This document shows positions 1 to 5,655 of a DNA stretch of 5,655 bases, one piece after another. The notes beneath the pieces were generated by a model. That model was not told the origin of the DNA, ran no database searches, and was given only the letters and a program-made list of their open reading frames with translations. Position 1 is the first letter of the stretch, and each line of letters starts with the position of its first letter. This stretch comes from JAVKSL01 sp039583695. GTDB taxonomy: Bacteria; Actinomycetota; Acidimicrobiia; Acidimicrobiales; JAJPHD01. The DNA lies in NCBI GenBank assembly GCA_039583695.1, contig JAVKSL010000137.1:1-5655 (forward strand), given 5' to 3'. The position numbers and the translations under genes are program-made.

Positions 1-48
1 GGTCTCCGCTTCCTCGATCATGTTGTCGTCGCCGGTGATCGCTGGCAT
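1..48 (-). CDS. Possible start of a further operon gene (partial, unidentified)
   Basis: Four bases after the hsdS stop an ATG at 48-46 opens a frame that stays open for all 16 codons to the window edge (MPAITGDDNMIEEAET). A second in-frame ATG lies at 21-19. No clear ribosome binding site precedes either, but the spacing resembles the other tight junctions of this operon. The peptide is too short to assign to a family, and the frame could be chance. Confidence 0.3.
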   Translation of the reverse strand, partial: MPAITGDDNMIEEAET

Positions 49-52
49 CGGA

Positions 53-1204
53 TCACTGCGTGAGGTCCGCGAGTGCCTGGTTCAGCACGGATGCTCGCAA
101 CCCGTCGATGTACTGCCCTCGATGCTGTCGAAGCAGCCCAGTCGTGCGGACCATGTCCACAATGCCCGCAAGGCGGACCTGCTCAGGCAACGGGGGCACT
201 GGGATCTCAAGATTGAGGAACGCTGCCTCCTTGAGGCGGTTCCGGCTCGTTGGCGTCCCGCCGGTGCTGCGGTCTTCCACGAGTCCCCAAATCGCCGGGT
301 CGGTGAAGAGGGCGAGTAGGTAACGGACATCGAGGTTCGCGTGATCGACCTCGAACGTCGGAAACTCGCCTGACACGTGGCAGCCGTCAAGACCAGGCTC
401 GACGACTGCGAACGATCCCTTCCACGCGAACAAGCGGTTGTATACGAAATCGCCCTGCTTCACCCGGTAAAGCTTGGCCGCAGCCACCTCGTCCCCCATT
501 TTCTGCTCTCGGATGAAGAGGCCTTCGCCGTACCAGCGCACGCCCAGAAGGCGATACTCGGTGGACGTGTCCACGGATTCCTCACGCCGGGCTTGATGGA
601 CCAGTTCGCCAACCGATCGCCGCTCGGCGCTGGTGTTGAGCAGAGACGGAGGGATCGCACGGGCAAGCTTCGAGGAGGTCTCTCCGAGAGCATGAGCCCG
701 ATCCAGCCGGCCATCAAGAGCTCCAAGCCGCGCAGCAATGCTCCGCTGCGCCTCGATGTCGGGTAGCGGGACCTCGATCGCCAAGAGGGCCTCAGGGTGA
801 ACCCGCTCACGGCGTGCTCCCACCCCTTTGGACGTCCCTGCGAGTGCTTCCCAGAAGGTCGGCCATCTGCACAGGTAGCCCAGGTAGGTCGGATCTACCT
901 CATCCGAAACGTACGAAAACGTTGGGAACTCCTGCGACAGAAAGTGTCCGTCAAAGCCGTCCGGAATCACTGCCACCGCGCCTTCGAATGCCTTCAGACG
1001 GCTGAGGACAAGACCTCCCGCATGGAGGCGGTTCAGTACGTGGTAGCTCGTGTCAGTTCCCGGCAGTGGTCCTCGTGCAAAGAGCCCGCGGCCGAAGCTA
1101 TAGATGCCAGCAATGTCGTAGGAGCGCGAAGGCTCGACGGGCACTTGATCAAGGTCGAACGTCAGCACGTCCCCGAGCGGCCGGAGCGGGTAGCGGCTGT
1201 TCAT
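53..1204 (-). CDS. hsdS: Type I restriction-modification specificity subunit S
   Basis: HsdS reads the bipartite DNA target and holds two HsdM and, if present, two HsdR. The 383-residue protein has two target-recognition domains (about 5-145 and 196-335), each followed by a conserved helix: LAIEVPLPDIEAQRSIAARL (141-160) as central spacer and LEIPVPPLPEQVRLAGIVDM (332-351) as distal spacer. The two TRDs are plainly alike: residues 29-96 and 217-284 share YxxxGxxxxGxGLF, then VxxRLxAxxG, AV, GxDG and EFPTF. The ATG start overlaps the hsdM stop (ATGA), and the purine-rich end of hsdM (GAAGGG just ahead) may serve as ribosome binding site. The length is slightly below the 390-460 of many HsdS, with no sign of truncation. 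The recognised sequence cannot be predicted from this alone. Confidence 0.96.
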   Translation of the reverse strand: MNSRYPLRPLGDVLTFDLDQVPVEPSRSYDIAGIYSFGRGLFARGPLPGTDTSYHVLNRLHAGGLVLSRLKAFEGAVAVIPDGFDGHFLSQEFPTFSYVSDEVDPTYLGYLCRWPTFWEALAGTSKGVGARRERVHPEALLAIEVPLPDIEAQRSIAARLGALDGRLDRAHALGETSSKLARAIPPSLLNTSAERRSVGELVHQARREESVDTSTEYRLLGVRWYGEGLFIREQKMGDEVAAAKLYRVKQGDFVYNRLFAWKGSFAVVEPGLDGCHVSGEFPTFEVDHANLDVRYLLALFTDPAIWGLVEDRSTGGTPTSRNRLKEAAFLNLEIPVPPLPEQVRLAGIVDMVRTTGLLRQHRGQYIDGLRASVLNQALADLTQ

Positions 1205-2688
1205 CCCTTCGCCAGCTCCGACTCGATCTCGTGGAGAAGGCTGAGGATCTCCTCCTCCGTCTTGAGCAGCTCCGCCACTAGCTCCTGTGGGGGGCGGTGG
1301 GCCAGGTCGTCCGGGCGATTCGGATTGCGAAGGTCGAGATTGAACCCGTTGGCCTCGATGTCACCGATCGGCACGCGCCAGGCGTGCTCGGTCTCCTTTC
1401 GGGCCTTCCGGCCTCTTCCGCCCCACCACGCCTGGCAGTCGGCAAACTCCTCGAAGCGCAGCGGCTTCGTCTTGGTGTAGTTCTTCCGCCCCTCCGGCAA
1501 GGGCAGCTCGTAGTACCAGATGTCCTTGGTCCGGCCGGTCTTCTCGAAGAAGAGCAGGTTGGCCGGGATGCTGGTGTACGGAGCGAACACTCCGGGTGGG
1601 AGCCGGACGATCGTGTGCAGGTTGCAGTCGGCCAGGAGACGCTCTTTGATGCGTGCGCCGACCCCGTCTCCGAAGAGCACGCCGTTCGGCACGACGATCC
1701 CGCACCTGCCGCCCGGTCGGAGGATGCGCTGGACCAGCTGGAGGAAGAGCCATGCCGTCTCCCCCGTGCGGGTGGCTTCCGGGAAGTTCGCCTGAATCCC
1801 CTTCTCCTCCTCCCCGCCGAACGGCGGGTTGGTCAGCACCACGTCGACTCGGTCGGCATTGCGGATGTCGGTCACCGGTCGAGCAAGCGCGTTGTCGCGG
1901 ACGATGTGGGGTTGCTGGACTTCGTGGAGCAGGAGGTTCATCATGCCGAGCAGGTACGGGAGCGGCTTCTTCTCGACTCCACGGGTGTCGCCGTCGAGGG
2001 CGCGCAGTTCCTCGACGCTGCGAACGTCGGGCTGCATGTGCCCTAGCGCCTCGACGAGGAAGCCCCCGGTCCCGCAGGCCGGGTCGAGCACCGTCTCGCC
2101 GAGGTGCGGATCGACCTGCTGCACCATGAACCGGATGACGGGCCTCGGCGTGTAGAACTCGCCGGAGTCACCGGCGGCGTCGCGCATCTCACGAAGCATC
2201 GACTCGTAGAGATGGGCCATCGTGTGGATGTCGTCGCTCGAGGTGAAGTTGACCTCATTCACCTTGTTGACGACATCTCGGAGCAGGTAGCCCGAGAGCA
2301 TCCGGTTGTGGGTCTCCTTGAACACCGCGGCGATCACGTCCCGGGGGTCGTCCTGACCAACGCCCTGCAGCTCACGGAAGTACGGCAAGAGGTCGTCGTT
2401 CACGAACTCCAGCAGGTCCTCGCCGGTGCGTCCGTTCACCGAGTCGGCCGCCCAATCACGCCACCGGTACGGAGCCTCGATCGCGGGACGGAACTTTCGA
2501 TCGGTCACCTCGCGGCGCTCCTCCAGCCCGTCGTAGGCGCGGAGGAACAGGAGCCATGCCAGCTGCGGGATGCGGTCGAGATCCCCGTTCAGCCCGGCGT
2601 CCTTGCGCATGGTGTCGCGCGCCGCTTTGATGACGGACGAGAGCTTCGCCTGCGGACTGGTGGGGGCGGCCTTGGAGCGCTTGGGCAT
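1201..2688 (-). CDS. hsdM: Type I DNA adenine methyltransferase subunit M
   Basis: HsdM transfers a methyl group from S-adenosylmethionine to N6 of adenine; two copies join one HsdS. The 495-residue protein has the helical N-terminal domain (about 15-150; LDRIPQLAWLLFLRAYDGLE), the GEFYTPRPVIRFM stretch (176-188) leading into the catalytic domain, SAM-binding motif I DPACGTGGF (202-210), catalytic motif IV NPPFGG (287-292) and the GRCGIVVPNGVLF segment (327-339). It ends with a charged, probably coiled helix (about 465-493) likely to contact HsdS. Length is ordinary for the family and no motif is missing, so it should be active. The ATG start follows the toxin stop by 6 bp; an AGGA lies about 13 nt upstream, inside the toxin gene. 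The stop overlaps the hsdS start by 4 bp. With hsdR broken it may act as a methylation-only enzyme (inference). Confidence 0.97.
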   Translation of the reverse strand: MPKRSKAAPTSPQAKLSSVIKAARDTMRKDAGLNGDLDRIPQLAWLLFLRAYDGLEERREVTDRKFRPAIEAPYRWRDWAADSVNGRTGEDLLEFVNDDLLPYFRELQGVGQDDPRDVIAAVFKETHNRMLSGYLLRDVVNKVNEVNFTSSDDIHTMAHLYESMLREMRDAAGDSGEFYTPRPVIRFMVQQVDPHLGETVLDPACGTGGFLVEALGHMQPDVRSVEELRALDGDTRGVEKKPLPYLLGMMNLLLHEVQQPHIVRDNALARPVTDIRNADRVDVVLTNPPFGGEEEKGIQANFPEATRTGETAWLFLQLVQRILRPGGRCGIVVPNGVLFGDGVGARIKERLLADCNLHTIVRLPPGVFAPYTSIPANLLFFEKTGRTKDIWYYELPLPEGRKNYTKTKPLRFEEFADCQAWWGGRGRKARKETEHAWRVPIGDIEANGFNLDLRNPNRPDDLAHRPPQELVAELLKTEEEILSLLHEIESELAKG

Positions 2689-2694
2689 GGAGAA

Positions 2695-3555
2695 CTATTC
2701 CTGTCTCGATAGGGTCTGGCGCCAGAAGGCACGCAGAAGCTGCATGGCATCGTCAAGGGTGGCGGCGCTGACGTCGAGCTCGTCTGCCAGCTCCCGGTAA
2801 CGGGCGGACCAATCGGCCGGCGGGTCTGGCAGCTCCCCCGGCACGGGATGGCTCGTACGGGTCTCGAACAGGTGCACGACGGTGTCGTGGAGCTGTGCAT
2901 TGGGTTCGAGCCCGTCGTCGATGAGCAGGACAAGGTCCACCAAGTCCCTCACCCGCGTGCTCGGCCTGGACGCGTATATCCGGGTCAGGGCGTGCAGCTT
3001 CTCGGCGAAGTGCTGGGAGCGATCGACGACCTCTATCTCGCACGGCCCGATACCGGCGAAAGCAAGCGCTCCGGGGAGACGAAGCCGTTCGGTTCCGCTG
3101 ATCTCGACCTCACGAACGACGAGGTCGACCCGGACGGCCGCGAACTGCCTGCCGGCGAGCGTCGCGTCCACCGGGAACCGCCAACCCGGCCGGCCGGCTT
3201 CATCCGCCTGCAGGTCGCGTGCGTCGCCGACCGTGAAGCGGAAGCGGTCGTGGTCGACGTCGGCGGCGAGGGGCCTGCCCAGCGCGGCCCGGGCTTCGGC
3301 GCCGGTGGTCAGCGGATGCCTGGCGGCGAGGTCCATGTCGCGGGTGCTCCGGGCCCGGTCGTGCCAGCGGACCTCTAGCGCCATCCCGCCTTTAAGGATC
3401 CAGCAACCCGGCTCGGCTGCTTCGAGTCGGGCCAGCATTCGTTCGAACACCACTCGACGGCGGAGCCGGTTGAGGTCCACCCCTGCATCCCGGGACCTGG
3501 CGGCCAGCCGTGCTTCGAGCGCCGCTCGGAACGCTCCGTCAGTCGCGTACGTCAT
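2695..3555 (-). CDS. AbiEii/AbiGii-type nucleotidyltransferase toxin
   Basis: This 286-residue protein carries the signature of AbiEii/AbiGii toxins, a DNA polymerase beta-like (MNT) nucleotidyltransferase family. Visible are LKGGMALEVRW (residues 54-64, with KGG), RSTRDMDL (69-76, supplying the D-x-D metal pair Asp73/Asp75), VRVDLVV (141-147, likely a third acidic residue, Asp144), AEKLHAL (184-190) and RVRDLVDL (201-208). All expected motifs are present, so it looks active, and the length fits the family (about 280-310). Such toxins modify tRNA or other nucleic acids using NTPs and stop growth, often in response to phage. The start overlaps the abiEi stop (ATGA) and lacks its own strong ribosome binding site, suggesting coupled translation. 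The stop is only 6 bp ahead of hsdM, so it is embedded in the hsd operon. The target RNA cannot be read from the sequence. Confidence 0.9.
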   Translation of the reverse strand: MTYATDGAFRAALEARLAARSRDAGVDLNRLRRRVVFERMLARLEAAEPGCWILKGGMALEVRWHDRARSTRDMDLAARHPLTTGAEARAALGRPLAADVDHDRFRFTVGDARDLQADEAGRPGWRFPVDATLAGRQFAAVRVDLVVREVEISGTERLRLPGALAFAGIGPCEIEVVDRSQHFAEKLHALTRIYASRPSTRVRDLVDLVLLIDDGLEPNAQLHDTVVHLFETRTSHPVPGELPDPPADWSARYRELADELDVSAATLDDAMQLLRAFWRQTLSRQE

Positions 3556-4148
3556 GCGGCCGTCGCCATCTGGAGCGCCTGATGGAGGCGGATCGCGGCG
3601 CGGGGGCCTAGCTCTCGTGCCCGGCTGATGATCGTTTGCTCCAGTGTGGGATCCTTGGCGCGGGCGTCGGCTAGTGCACTGGCGACCTGGTCGAGGTCAA
3701 GGTGGGATGCCGCCACGTCGAGAATCGTCCGCAGAGGGCTCGTCAGCCGGAACCCCTCGTGCTCCCATACGTCATGCTCGTCTACGGCACCCCGATGCAG
3801 GACCACACCGGCTGCGGTCGAGCGGAAGTTGGCCGGCACAGTGAGGTGGACGGCGGACGGATTGGCCTCTCCCAGCTGGTGGACGGCCAGCGCCGTCTCG
3901 TGGGACACGACGGCTCGTCCACGAGCCCACAGCGACCACCGGACCAGGTCGTCGTGCACTCCAACCGGCCACTCGGGCAGCCGGAAGAGGCCCCGGTCGA
4001 CCCGGATCCAGTTGCCCCGGTCGACATGGAACTTCTGAGCCTGGTAGGAGTACCCGACACCCACTGCCTGCGCCGCGCTGAAATAACCCGACTGGGTCGC
4101 AGCCAGGGCAGCCAGATGGCGTCGGAGATCCTGGCGGTCGACTCGCAC
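3552..4148 (-). CDS. AbiEi-type antitoxin / autorepressor of an AbiE-like toxin-antitoxin pair
   Basis: This 198-residue protein resembles AbiEi-family antitoxins. The N-terminal part (about residues 8-60, including GYFSAAQAVGVGYSYQAQKF and NWIRVDRGLFRLPEWP) looks like the winged helix-turn-helix of this family: a helix pair, then a basic wing ending in G(L/V)(Y/F)RL. It is followed by AVVSHETALAVHQLGEANP (79-97) and LTSPLRTILDVAASHLDLDQ (135-154), segments typical of the C-terminal domain in AbiEi relatives. No membrane segment or signal peptide is seen. The GTG start is set by an in-frame TAG 9 nt upstream and a good AGGA. Its stop overlaps the toxin start by 4 bp (ATGA), the usual antitoxin-first order with translational coupling. 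Family knowledge: AbiEi neutralises the toxin without a stable complex (type IV) and represses the operon. That it controls the hsd genes is inference. Confidence 0.82.
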   Translation of the reverse strand: MRVDRQDLRRHLAALAATQSGYFSAAQAVGVGYSYQAQKFHVDRGNWIRVDRGLFRLPEWPVGVHDDLVRWSLWARGRAVVSHETALAVHQLGEANPSAVHLTVPANFRSTAAGVVLHRGAVDEHDVWEHEGFRLTSPLRTILDVAASHLDLDQVASALADARAKDPTLEQTIISRARELGPRAAIRLHQALQMATAA

Positions 4149-4154
4149 CCCATG

Positions 4155-4159
4155 ATCCT
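4155..4159 (-). promoter_or_regulatory. Ribosome binding site of abiEi, supports the GTG start
   Basis: The minus strand reads TAGGATCATGGGGTG. The AGGA core is 7 nt ahead of the GTG at 4148-4146, a good spacing. The TAG overlapping this site is in frame with the GTG and blocks any earlier start. The ATG at 4153-4151 is in another frame that overlaps the gene as a shadow, so GTG is the best start. Confidence 0.6.
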
Positions 4160-4163
4160 ACAT

Positions 4164-4179
4164 CGAAACTTTAGTTTCG
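4164..4179. promoter_or_regulatory. Perfect 16-bp inverted repeat upstream of abiEi, candidate operator
   Basis: The sequence CGAAACTTTAGTTTCG consists of two perfect 7-bp arms (CGAAACT / AGTTTCG) around TT. It fills the middle of the 36-bp gap between the hsdR stop and the abiEi start, and is AT-richer than everything around it. AbiEi-type antitoxins repress their own promoters by binding inverted repeats near the -10 region, so an AbiEi binding site is the natural reading. On the minus strand the repeat includes TAAAGT (4173-4168), a weak -10 candidate with no convincing -35 behind it. The arms are too short, with a 2-nt loop and no T-tract, for a good intrinsic terminator. Role is inferred from position and symmetry. 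Confidence 0.55.
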
Positions 4180-4184
4180 CGTAG

Positions 4185-5580
4185 CTACGAGGCGTACAGC
4201 AGCTCTTCGAGGCGCTCCACGGCATCCTGGAAACCATGAACCCCGCCGAACTGGGCGGCGATCTCGGTGGGGCTTCCGTGCCGGTCCAGGGGTGGAACCT
4301 CGAGAACTCTCAGATCGTCGAGCTGGGAGATGCCGTGGTCGGCGTACTTGTCGAGCAGGTCGGCGAGGACAGCCCGGGCCTCCGGCGAGAAAGACCCCAA
4401 GAAGGCAACCTGCCGGCTACGGACGCGCCCGGCTCGCTCTCGCCGGGTGATGGCGTCCCCGTTCCACGCGACGTGGACGAGCAAGTCGAGAGGGTCGAGG
4501 TCGCCGAGTCCGAGCCTCTCGGCTGCTTCTGCGAGGTCGATGCCCCGAGTGAGCAACGCATCGGTGACTTCCGTTCGCCCGGGCGGGGTATGCCAGGCCG
4601 CTCGGAGATCGTTGGGGCTCGGGTAGATCCGCCGGACGGTCTCGGCGAGGTAGTCGCTGTACTCGGCGAGTCGCAAGCGCCCGGTGGTGGGATCGGGGAG
4701 GTAGATCCCCTCGACGACGACATAGGCAATGCCGTCGTCGATGTAGAACTTGCGGACCGCGACGTCCTCGACATTGTCCGGGTCGGCTTCGTCCGAGCCG
4801 GTGACTTCGTCGCCGTAGGCGGGCTCGGGCTCGGCGACCTCCGGCTCGCTCACGATCCCGCCTTCGTCGTCGATCTCCTCGGTGACCGGTGGCGCTTCGG
4901 GGGGGCCGTCGAACTCCGGGTCCTCGAACAGCGCCGTGGCCCCGGAGTAGTCGATGATCTCGAAGGTGAGCTTGTCGTCGTCCGGGTAGAGCCGCGTCCC
5001 CCGCCCGATGATCTGCTTGAAGTCCACCATGGAGCCGATCGGCTTGAAGAGCACGATGTTGCGCACGGTGGGCAGGTCCACGCCCGTTGACAGCAGCTGG
5101 GAGGTCGTGGCGATGACCGGCGTCTCACGCTCCGGGTCGGCAAAGTCGCCCAGGTGCTGGCGGCCCACGTCGCCTTCGTCGGAGACGATCCGCACCGCGT
5201 AGTTCGGGTACTGGCGGGCAAGGTCCGCGTTGGCGTTGTTGAGCGACTGGCGCATCTGGTCCGCGTGCTCGGAGTCCACACAGAACACCACGGTCTTCGC
5301 CATGCGGTCGGTGCGCCGGAGGTAGTCGCTCAGGTGCCGCGCCGCCTGGTCGGTCCGCACCAGCAACGACACCACGCGCTCGAAGTGCGTGGTTTCGTAC
5401 ACGCCTTCGGGGATCTCACGGCCGAAGCGATCGAGTTGGCCCGGCGACGGTGACCAGCCCTCGGCATCCGGGCTGAGCACGACACGTCGCACGCGGTAGG
5501 GCGCGAGGAACCCGTCGTCGATGCCCTGCGCGAGCGAGTACGTATAGACCGGGTCGCCGAAGTAGCCGTAGGTGTCACGG
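4185..5580 (-). pseudogene. hsdR: Type I restriction enzyme R subunit (HsdR, EcoEI-like), C-terminal fragment cut by insertion sequence
   Basis: HsdR is the ATP-dependent translocase and nuclease subunit of type I restriction-modification. The 464 codons here start at RDTYGYFGDPVYTYSLAQGI, the stretch that normally follows helicase motif III (GLTATP) in EcoEI-type HsdR. Visible next are motif IV (KTVVFC, fragment residues 95-100), motif V (TTSQLLSTGVDLP, 158-170) and motif VI (QIIGRGTRL, 189-197). An acidic linker rich in Asp, Glu and Pro (about 217-274) leads to the C-terminal domain of EcoEI-type R proteins (about 276-464), which contacts the methyltransferase. Missing from this frame are the PD-(D/E)xK nuclease, Walker A and DEAH motifs, roughly the first 330-350 residues of a family usually near 800. 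Upstream the frame meets TGA at 5597-5595 inside the insertion sequence. The first possible in-frame start is the GTG at 5492, which has no ribosome binding site. It is very probably non-functional. Confidence 0.88.
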
Positions 5581-5606
5581 TGGGGTTCCCCCCGTCAGCC
5601 GGACAC
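5581..5606. repeat. Putative terminal inverted repeat of the insertion sequence
   Basis: The last 26 bp of the element, starting TG on the plus strand, contain a small GGGG-TT-CCCC dyad at 5582-5591 and a GCCGGACAC block at 5598-5606. A block of this kind is common in ends of GC-rich IS3-like elements. The matching left repeat is outside the window, so this is named from position and terminal dinucleotide only. Confidence 0.45.
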
Positions 5607-5610
5607 ATGA

Positions 5611-5655
5611 CTATGCGGCCCTTCGGTTGTTCCAGGCTTCCTCGAACTCCTCGGG
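5611..5655 (-). CDS. IS3-family transposase OrfB, C-terminal end only (partial)
   Basis: The visible frame encodes PEEFEEAWNNRRAA followed by TAG. IS3-family OrfB integrases typically end in a segment of the kind HSALGY(L/S)(S/T)PxEFExx, a few residues after the DDE catalytic domain, and this fits that tail. Only 14 codons are visible, so the catalytic residues cannot be seen. The frame is closed by TAG and does not continue into hsdR. It runs in the same direction as the rest of the operon. The identification rests on the short motif plus its position next to a TG...CA end and a broken gene; another transposase family is possible. Confidence 0.6.
   Translation of the reverse strand, partial: PEEFEEAWNNRRAA

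Larger units (their letters stand above)
5581..5655 (-). mobile_element. 3' end of an insertion sequence, probably IS3 family (partial)
   Basis: On the minus strand an open frame ends in a stop at 5613-5611, followed about 30 bp later by a sequence that finishes in CA at 5582-5581. Read on the plus strand the end begins TGGGGTTCCCCCCGTCAGCC, starting with the TG typical of IS3-family termini. Directly beyond it, homology to HsdR begins at 5580. A transposase stop a few tens of bases from a TG...CA end is the normal layout of an IS3-type element. The other end, the inverted repeat partner and the target duplication lie outside the window, so the family assignment and the exact boundary (within a few bases) are inferred. 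Confidence 0.68.

Noticed and set aside
1297..2046. Plus-strand open frame of 249 codons opposite hsdM.
   Set aside because: It is an antisense shadow over the conserved methyltransferase motifs; no start signal or known family is apparent.
4181..4188. Short palindrome GTAGCTAC overlapping the hsdR stop.
   Set aside because: An 8-bp palindrome is expected by chance in this length, and most of it is constrained by coding sequence and stop codon.
3782..4237. Minus-strand open frame using the ATG at 4153-4151 near the abiEi start.
   Set aside because: It is out of frame with abiEi and has Ser/Arg/Pro-rich shadow composition; the GTG-started frame carries the family-like sequence and the ATGA overlap.
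4236..5090. Long plus-strand open frame of 284 codons opposite hsdR.
   Set aside because: It is an antisense shadow caused by high GC; the minus strand holds conserved helicase motifs. The product is Gly/Val/Asp-rich without recognisable domains.
4185..5492. Treating the 435-codon frame beginning at the GTG at 5492 as a complete gene.
   Set aside because: HsdR homology continues in frame for 29 more codons upstream to 5579, the GTG has no ribosome binding site, and the nuclease and ATP-binding motifs are missing. It is the tail of a larger gene.
5576..5600. A single-base frameshift in the G/C-rich run as the cause of the hsdR break: LTGGTP in one frame resembles GLTATP.
   Set aside because: The resemblance is only LT..TP. 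Upstream of it that frame meets TAG within a few codons, and the peptide before it (PEEFEEAWNNRRAA) is transposase-like, not HsdR-like. An insertion end explains all of this better.
5330..5608. A 92-codon minus-strand open frame spanning the junction between the insertion sequence and hsdR.
   Set aside because: It is an out-of-frame reading: it crosses the insertion boundary and encodes Ser/Thr/Arg-rich low-complexity sequence, while another frame over 5330-5579 gives clear HsdR motifs.

Overview
The window is a compact, GC-rich defence operon from a chromosome or plasmid of a high-GC bacterium. Codon use with strong G/C third positions, GTG starts and 4-bp ATGA overlaps fit an actinobacterium-like host, but nothing here fixes the taxon. 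Every convincing gene lies on the minus strand, so transcription runs from high to low coordinates.

In transcription order: (1) 5655-5581, the last 75 bp of an insertion sequence, probably IS3 family, with the final 14 codons of a transposase and the element's end; (2) 5580-4185, the C-terminal ~464 codons of a type I restriction subunit (hsdR), cut off from its N-terminal half exactly where the insertion sequence ends; (3) a 36-bp gap with a perfect 16-bp inverted repeat; (4) 4148-3552, an AbiEi-type antitoxin/regulator; (5) 3555-2695, an AbiEii-type nucleotidyltransferase toxin; (6) 2688-1201, hsdM, the adenine methyltransferase; (7) 1204-53, hsdS, the specificity subunit; (8) 48-1, a possible start of another gene running off the window. 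There is no gene-free stretch above 300 bp.

The locus reads as a type I restriction-modification system with an AbiE-like toxin-antitoxin pair built into it between hsdR and hsdM. The very tight spacing (4-bp overlaps, 6-bp and 36-bp gaps) suggests one coordinated cassette. HsdM2-HsdS should still be able to methylate a bipartite site. HsdR has lost its nuclease and ATP-binding half from this reading frame, so restriction is probably off, while the toxin-antitoxin pair and the methyltransferase look intact.

The most notable points are the nested AbiE pair, the insertion-split hsdR, the inverted repeat ahead of abiEi, and the strongly duplicated target-recognition domains in HsdS.
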